DNA from: Mrakia gelida
Taxonomy: Eukaryota > Basidiomycota > Tremellomycetes > Cystofilobasidiales > Mrakiaceae
DNA: 64,000 nt
NCBI GenBank assembly: GCA_024345305.1
Contig: BRON01000015.1
Span: 992,001-1,056,000 of the forward strand
Direction: 5' to 3'
The notes below the pieces were generated by a model. It searched no databases. It was given only the letters and a program-made list of their open reading frames with translations, and was not told where the DNA came from. A program made the position numbers and the translations under genes. Of the stretch, positions 57,794 through 64,000 are shown in pieces; within the stretch, counting starts at the first letter, position 1; every line of letters starts with the position of its first letter.

Positions 57794-60244
57794 TCAACCG
57801 AATCGACGTTGTTGCTGTTGCTGCTGCTGGTTGTTGTTGCCTGATCAAACGAAAGCGAAAACGAGTTCGACGAGTCAGCTTCCAGACGGGCGGGGTCGAC
57901 GAAACTAACAAGAACTAACTCACTTCTCGAGTTGTTGTTATTCCATCCATCCGCTCCTCCTCCCCCTCCACCACCACCCACGCCACCGCTTCCAGCACCA
58001 CTCATCCTCCCGACTCCACCACCGAAGTTCCTACCTCCTCCTCCACCTCCTCTCGCATACTCGTCCGACCCTCCTGAATCCGACCCTCCTCCCACCAAGA
58101 AGTCTCCCGACGAGTTCCCACCGCTTCCTCGATGTCGTTGCTGCTGATGCTGCTGGTTCTGGTTCTGGTTCTGGTTCTTGGTCGATTGGAACGCTCGAGG
58201 TGCTGATGAGGACGTGGGTTGCTGTTGTTGATTCTGGGTTTGGGGTCCGAGGGGTTGTCGAGGTGAAGGAGAGGGAGCCCAGGGACCTTGATGCATTGAA
58301 GAGGAGGGAGGTTGTTGGTTCGGGTTGATGTTGTTGACGGGCGTTCGGATTGGCTAGAGACGAGGGTGGAGGAAGGGAGACGAGAATAGGTCAGCGACTG
58401 CAATGCGACGCGTTGAGGAGAGGAAGGAGACGCGCGCGTCGAACCAAGACTCACCCTCGTCGCACCCATCACTCCTCCCAGCCCAACTCCTCCACCACCG
58501 ACTCCTCCCAAGACGCCCACTCCACCCATGTTACCCATGCTCATCGAACCTCCTCCTCCTCTGCCGGCGGCTCGTCGAGGTCGAGAGAGATCGTCCATGG
58601 GTTCAACGGAATCGACGGGGATGAGAAGGGCTTTTCGTTTGAGCTGTGGCGATTCGAGAAGCGAAACAACAAAGAGAGAATCAGCGTGAGTCCGAAGATG
58701 TAGCGAGGTAGTAGATCCGTGCTGACCTTGTCGTACTGGTTCTGTTCAGGGGAAGAAAAGGAGTCGAGGAAGTCAGAATCGAGAGAACGCGAGTCGCGAC
58801 GAGGAGGGGAAGCGAACGAACCTTCAGCTTCCCGTACTCTCTTTCCTTCTCCCTCGAAGCTTCAGCAACATCTCGGTACTTCCTCTTCTCAATCTCCAGA
58901 TCTCGGTCGTAGGCTGAGAGGGATGATGAAGCCGGGAGGTCAGCTCGAAGAGAGAAGACGAGGCGAACGAGGGAATGGAGACGACGGACCGTGGATCTTC
59001 GTGGTCATGACTGCAACAGAAAGAAAGGAACGACGTGTGGCCAGCCCTGGTTATTTGACTCGCGCGGAGAGAGAGAGAAGAAAAGGACGTACGAGAGATC
59101 TCGCTGTTGGCTGGACTCGACGAAGAAGAAGTCCCGAAGATGTGAGCTCGAGCACTTCGCGAGACATCAAGAGTTGAGAAGGACCAACCGATCTGCAGCT
59201 GTCGCTCCATAGCTTGACACCTCTCCTGGCTCTTCTGAAGCAAGATGGCTTGGAACGTACTGTTTGCAGGGGAAAGTAGAAGAGGAGACGTGTGAGCTTT
59301 CGTCGCTCGACAGAAAGGGGGAGAGAGGGCGAGGGAAGTAGAAAGAGACAGACTCACGCTTCCTGGGTGATCTGATACTGCCAGAAACTCAGAGCTCTGC
59401 GAGCGAAGGAGGATAGAAGAGGGTCAGCGAGTTTGCGGAGAAGGAGGGAAGTGGGCTCGACGACAGACGAACCTCGTACAGATCTCCATCACGATCGAAG
59501 GTGCGAGTCCAGAGAGAACGCTCGTTCGATAGTCGTTGCTCGGATTGAGGGTGCATATCACGACGTCTGAGGAGGTAGTCCGAAATGAAGGAGGCCAGCT
59601 TCAGCGTGGCAAGAAGAAGGCAAGAGAGAGAGGATCAACGCGCACCGTCAGGTTCGCTCAAGACCGTATCACCTGAGAGAGAAGAGAGGGCAAGTAAGCT
59701 TCAAAAGAGGTAGAAAGAGATGACAAAGCGCATACATACAAGCTGGGCATTGTTTCGAAGCACCGAAGAGGAGTTCGGCGCACTCGACTGAGAGAAGAGG
59801 TGGAGACAGGTCAGCTCGACTCGGTGGAGGCGGCGAGAGAGAGAGAGGGAGGGAGGGAGACGAACCGCAGAAGATATCTGGAGTACAAGAGCAGGTTATG
59901 GAAGTCAGCGTAAGAGTCCTATGCGAGTGAGACGATAGGAGAAGACCTACGAGAGCACTGGTGGTCAAGAACGGGAGGGAGGAGCGAGACGATGGTCAGC
60001 TCTCTCGCTCTTCAGTCCAGCTCGTCGTTCCCCTTCCCATCCAAAGCTCCAATCCACTCACAGTAGTAACGACGGCTCTCCCTTCCTCAGCGACGGGTTT
60101 CCTGCAACTATACCCCGAAGAAGAGACACGAAAGACGAAGGAACGAGTCCAGCTCTGCTCTCTCCTCCCTCTCCCGTCCCCTCCTCCACCCGTCTGGTAT
60201 GCTTACTTTCTCAGGTTGTTGCACCTTAGATCGTTCTCTGCCAT
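57794..60244 (-). CDS. HEI10/Zip3-type RING protein with Gly- and Gln/Asn-rich tail, 15 exons
   Basis: RING E3 ligase family that marks meiotic crossover sites (animal CCNB1IP1/HEI10, plant HEI10, yeast Zip3). Minus-strand exons: 60244-60207, 60107-60062, 59957-59951, 59877-59866, 59787-59740, 59672-59646, 59566-59473, 59396-59358, 59259-59189, 59010-58990, 58913-58822, 58741-58727, 58643-58455, 58353-57924, 57840-57794. The RING reads C-N-N-L-R-N-C, then VVTTCSHIFCVECAEL and CPACDTVL. It is followed by the family signatures PDDVVICTLNPSNDYRTSVL, GLAPSIVMEICTRALSFWQY and QITQEATFQAILLQ, then a coiled coil (RDLEIEKRKYRDVAEASREK). The tail has a basic RPRRAAGRGGGG segment, many Gly, and Gln/Asn runs ending QQQQRRFG. 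Exons of 7, 12 and 15 nt build the protein. Confidence 0.87.
59866..59877 (-). other. 12-nt microexon in the RING of the HEI10-like gene
   Basis: Encodes most of HIFC, including a zinc-binding Cys. It lies between a CCAG acceptor and a GTTCGT donor on the minus strand. Confidence 0.85.
59951..59957 (-). other. 7-nt microexon in the RING of the HEI10-like gene
   Basis: TGCTCTC on the minus strand encodes C-S and the first base of the RING His. It lies between ACCAG and a GTAGGT donor. With the following 12-nt exon it completes TTCSHIFCVEC; no other join gives this motif. Confidence 0.85.
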
Positions 60245-60445
60245 ATCTGCTCCCTCCTTCGATCTCGTCGAGGTTTCGATTCCGAGGGAGGTGTATGCTG
60301 ATTTCGAGGTTCCTCGTGGTTGGAGGTCAACTCGTCTCCGAGCTCCTCCTCCCTTGGCCTTCCTCTCCTTCTGCCTCTCTCCCAGCCACGACCTTCTTCT
60401 TTTCCTTCTCTCCTCCCTCTTCCTCTTCGACTCTCCTCCCTCTCG
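60245..60445. promoter_or_regulatory. Bidirectional promoter of the HEI10-like gene and TSC13
   Basis: Only 201 bp separate the two divergent start codons, one a putative meiotic gene and one a housekeeping lipid gene. Confidence 0.65.
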
Positions 60446-62420
60446 ATGGTTCAAGTCACCGTCCAACACCGGTCTTCCAGCCAATCCAGCAAGCCCGCTA
60501 AGCCTCCTGTGGTGATTGACTTTCCTCACCGTCACCCCAACAAGGTCACCGTGCTAGAGCTCAAGGGAGCCATAGAAGCAAAGTTCCCAAGGGTGAGTCT
60601 CACTTAGGGTTAGCTGATTAACCCTAACCCTACCTTATCACTCGATCTCTTCTCTCCCACCTCTCGAGCTTCTCGACGAAGGAATGAGCTCGGTCCTCGT
60701 CCTTCCTTCCCTCCGAACGAAGCTGACCTGACCTCCTCTCCTTCCCTTTCTTCGTCTGCAGCTGCTCCCCTCTCGTCAACGAATCACTCTCAACAACGTT
60801 CCCCTCAGCGACGACGACAAGACCCTCGACGACTACCACGTCAAGGAGGGGGACTCCCTCTTCCTCAAGGACCTCGGAAGGCAGATCTCATGGAGGACAG
60901 TCTTCCTCGTCGAATACGTGAGCTCGCTTTCTTTCTTCCCGCTCATCCTCCTCGAGCGTCCTCTACCTCTTCCTGGTCCCCTCTGGGAGGTACATATGTT
61001 CACCAGCAGACCACTCAACCCCAAGCGAAGCTGACCTCTCCTCCCCTGCTTACCCCCCCTCACCCCCTTCCCTCAACCAACCCAAGGCCGGACCCCTCGT
61101 CATCCACCCGCTCTTCTACTTCTTCGGCCAGCAGATCTACGGAGGGCTCGCTAAGATCGGTGGAGAGACCCTCGCTCCCTTCGAGCACAGTGATATGCAG
61201 AAGTCAGTCGCCTATCCCTTCGTTCCCTTCGAGACGTTGAGCTTGAGCTGACCACTTCGTTTCGTTTCGTTCCGTGCTCGCAGGGTCGCGTTGGGACTGG
61301 TGCTGCTTCATTTCGTCAAGAGGGAGCTTGAGACTCTCTTGTGAGTTGTAAGGGAATCCAGTGTGTGCTTGGCGAAGGGAGAGCGCGAAAAACTGACGCG
61401 AAAATGGTTCGTTCCATTCGTCGCAAACAGCGTCCATCGATTCTCGAACGCGACGATGCCGTTCTTCAACTTGTTCAAGAAGTGTGTCTTCCCCCTTCCC
61501 CTCCCCTCGTCGTTGTCTTCTCTTCTCCACCTCACTGACCAGCTCTCGCGTCTTGCTTGACTCGTTCCAGCTCGGCCCACTACCATCTCCTCTCCGGTTC
61601 GTTCCTCCCTTCCATTCCAGCTCGCGTCGTCTTCGTCTCGAACCTCGCACTCGCTGACTCGGTTGTTTCTTTCGTCGGGCTCCAGGTCTTCTCCTCTCCT
61701 TCGGGATCTACGGACCTTGGAACTCAGCTCCCAAACTAGCTGGATCGATCCGATCTTCGCCTCTCTGGCTGGGAGGATGGTCCGCGTTCATTCTGGTGCG
61801 TCGTCGTCTCGCGACTTTCGATTCTCCCACCCCACCCAACTCCACCCCTTTTCCGACTCTCCCCCTCCCTTTCGTCACTGCATCATATCGTCCTCACTCC
61901 TTCTCCTCCTCTTCACCCTCTTTCGGTTCGCGTCTCCCCAGTTCAACATCGCCTCGAACCTGCACACCCACCTCACCCTTCGTTCCCTTCGACCCGAGGG
62001 AACAAAGAAACGAAGCATCCCCAACGGATACGGATTCAACCTCGTCTTCTGCGCCAACTACTTCTTTGAAAGTCTCGAGTGGGCCGCGTTCACGGTCATG
62101 ACGGGGAGTTTGAGTGGTGAGTTCAGTCGACGTTCCTTTCTCGTCGCGTCCTCCTCCTTCGCTCGCTTGCGTGCCATCTACGCACCGCCCCCTTCTTGCA
62201 GACGACTGGATCGATATGCTCCCTTTGTCTCGTTTCACTGATGCCTCCGCCCCCCACCCCCCCCACCCCCCCCTCCTCGTCTCTTTCAGCTGGGATCTTC
62301 ACCGTCGTTGCCGTTGGGCAGATGGCCGTTTGGGCGCTCAAGAAGAAGAAGAACTACAAGAAGGAGTTTGGGAAGGAGGTGCCTAGGGGGAGGAAGGCGA
62401 TTTTCCCTTACTTGCTTTAG
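60446..62420 (+). CDS. TSC13: Very-long-chain enoyl-CoA reductase (Tsc13/TECR)
   Basis: ER enzyme that performs the last reduction of the very-long-chain fatty acid elongation cycle, feeding sphingolipid synthesis. About nine exons. The N-terminal ubiquitin-like domain reads VTVLELKGAIEAKFPR and TLDDYHVKEGDSLFLKDLG. The catalytic steroid 5-alpha-reductase fold follows: QISWRTVFLVEYAGPLVIHPLFYF, HFVKRELETLFVHRFSNATMP, GPWNSAP and NPGY-type IPNGYGFNLVFCANYFFESLEW. The C-terminus KKNYKKEFGKEVPRGRKAIFPYLL is the family ending with the basic KEFxxxYP(R)xRKAI(F/I)P block. The first intron contains telomere-like repeats. Confidence 0.94.
60604..60633. repeat. TSC13: Telomere-like inverted repeat in TSC13 intron 1
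   Basis: TTAGGGTTAG at 60604-60613 faces AACCCTAACCCTA at about 60620-60632, separated by six bases. The block begins nine bases after the 5' splice site. Confidence 0.85.
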
Positions 62421-62752
62421 GGTATTCGCGGGCGAGGGGAGCGAAGAGGAGGGGGGGACGCGTCGAGCGAGAGAGGACGAGAGGGGAGATGAAGAGGGAG
62501 TGTCCGTTCGTTGATCTACATACGTGCTACATACATGGCTCGTATTCTTCTCGATCTACCCATCCTCGCAACCAAAACGAGAGAAGATATGATACATAGA
62601 AGGAAGAAAAAAAGAGCCTGACACGTGAGATCCCAACCCCCTTCCCTCGTCTCTCTTCCCTCCCCTTCTCGCCCGGCTACTCCCCCCTCCCAACCACTTT
62701 CAACTCTCAACCCAACCTCCAACGATGCTCTCAACTGCCACGCTCTGAGTGA
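62421..62752. other. Intergenic region right of TSC13
   Basis: About 330 bp. A GACGCGTCGAGCG palindrome lies at about 62458. The right half is CT-rich and probably the promoter of the next gene. Confidence 0.5.
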
Positions 62753-63984
62753 ATGAGCGTCTTTGAGCTCCCTTTCAACGATCCTTACCACTCCATCATC
62801 TACACCCAGTCATCCTCCCAGCAGCCCTCTTCAACTCAACCCTCCTCCCTCCCCATCCCCCCAACCTCCTCACCCTCACCCACCATGTCCTCCTCTCTCA
62901 TCACCTCCACCCCAACCCCTATAACGCGCTTCCTGATTCTCTCCCAACCTTACGCTCGGTACGCTCGTACGGGGGTGGAGGTCCTTCTTTGGAGGCGAGG
63001 AGGAAAGGAGAGAGGGAAGGGATGGAGTTGGGCCGTCGTGTGTGCTTGGTGGGCCGTTTGTTTAGGTGGTTGGGAGGTCGTTAGGTGAGTCAGCTCAGTT
63101 CGGTCGTTGCTAAGGAGGGGAAGGGAGGGGGTCGGTTGCTAGGGAGAAGTAAAAAGAGAGGGTGGGTGGGAAGGGAGGAGGGGAGGGATGGGATGGATGG
63201 GAGGAGGGGAGATGACGTGGGGTTGAGCTCTTGAGGAAGGAGAGGAGAGCGAGAGAGGAAGAAAAGCGAGAGAGGGAGAAAGGAAGATTTTCTTCGCTCT
63301 CGCTCAGGGTTGCTTTTGAGGGAAGAGAGGAGGGCTGAGGGGGAGAGCGTAGCGGGAGCAAGGTGGAGAAGGGGAAGAGAGCGAGCTCAAGGAGGAGGAA
63401 GGGAGGAGAGGGAGGGGAGGGGAAGGGTCAGACGAGCTGCTTTCGATCAGGTTCTCGCTCGACTTGAAGCTCGTAGACTCGGACGGAGAGTGTTCGGTCT
63501 GGCTAGAAGGGGGAGGGAAGGTTTTCCCGCTCTCGAAAACGAAGACTTTCCCGGCTGTTTCTTTCGTCCCGATCCTCCTCCCTCACCTCCGACAGCTTCG
63601 CTCCATCTCATCCTCGCTGACTCCTCCCTCTTTGCCCCTCCTTCCTCCAGATTCCTACTCCCACCCCTCCTCCTCTTCCTCTACTTCCTCCCCTCCCTGC
63701 CTCTCCCACGGATCTTCCACTCCTCCTCCAGCTCCTCCCCTTCCTCACTCCCACCCATCTCCCCTCCCCGCCCTAAAAAGAAGGAAGCTCCAACAGCTCA
63801 AACCCTCCTCACTACAGTCTCGGACTTCTCGTCCATCCACTCTCTCCTCTGTCAGGCTTGGCCGGAATGGCTCGAAACACCCGATCGAAGACTGGAAGCG
63901 TTCGGGTGGAAGAGAGTCGGCAGGGGATTGGTGGGAGTTTGGATCGTTTGGGTTCTGGGTGGGTGGGTGTTGGGGTTGAGGGTG
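62753..63984 (+). CDS. Multi-pass membrane protein, 3' end outside window
   Basis: Exon 1 (62753-63085) reads MSVFELPFNDPY, a Ser/Pro-rich stretch, ITRFLILSQPYARYARTGVE and a helix (WSWAVVCAWWAVCLGGWEVV). It joins exon 2 (63651-63984) across a 565-nt intron in phase 2 to give VVRFLLPPLLLFLYFLPSLPLP. Exon 2 then has a basic patch (RPKKKEAPTAQ), DFSSIHSLLCQAWPEW and another helix (VGVWIVWVLGGWVLG), and ends at a GTGAGT donor at 63985. The arrangement of hairpin-like helices resembles reticulon-like N-termini of fungal peroxins with dysferlin domains, but the diagnostic domain would be outside the window. An alternative start is the Met at 62885. Confidence 0.62.
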
Positions 63985-64000
63985 GTGAGTCGGTCTGCAT

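Noticed and set aside
60604..60633. Chromosome end
   Set aside because: Only a few telomere-like units occur, in opposed orientation and inside an intron, with normal genes on both sides.

Overview
The window is nuclear DNA of a fungus, most likely a basidiomycete yeast of the Pucciniomycotina (Microbotryomycetes-type red yeast or smut relative). The evidence is a GC-rich sequence, genes cut into many short exons by introns of about 60-110 nt with GTGAGT or GTTCGT donors and a strong CTGAC branch site, pyrimidine-rich leaders, and a fungal elongation factor 3. The taxon is inferred from these traits and not from a marker gene.

Layout, left to right: 3' end-truncated class I heme peroxidase (-), ARL1 GTPase (-) divergent from PMP3 proteolipid (+), Xaa-Pro peptidase (+), eEF3 (+), a decayed duplicate of a membrane protein gene (-), GINS subunit PSF3 (+), PKR1 V-ATPase assembly factor (-) divergent from RVB2 AAA+ ATPase (+), ORM sphingolipid regulator (+), an RNase III-like protein (+), RPAP3-like R2TP cofactor (-) beside a large DH-PH RhoGEF (+), xylitol/sorbitol dehydrogenase (-), frequenin/NCS-1 (-) divergent from signal peptide peptidase (+), the intact copy of the duplicated membrane protein gene (-), a head-to-head pair of distant paralogues (- / +), a HEI10/Zip3-type RING protein (-) divergent from TSC13 enoyl-CoA reductase (+), and a 3'-truncated membrane protein gene (+). 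Most genes are housekeeping genes. Two touch sphingolipid synthesis (ORM, TSC13), two belong to the R2TP chaperone system (RVB2, RPAP3-like), and two to chromosome biology (PSF3, HEI10-like).

Between the genes lie dispersed repeats. A core of about 200 bp occurs five times. Two diverged 1.7 kb copies form an inverted repeat around the RPAP3-RhoGEF pair. A segment of about 2.8 kb holding the membrane protein gene is duplicated in direct orientation about 36 kb apart, and the left copy is broken. A palindrome GACGCGTC recurs dozens of times, mostly in introns and intergenic DNA.

The most unusual general feature is the number of microexons. Exons of 7, 8, 9, 12, 15, 16 and 19 nt are needed to rebuild well conserved proteins. 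All exon maps were made by reading splice signals against conserved protein families by eye; no alignment or transcript data were available.
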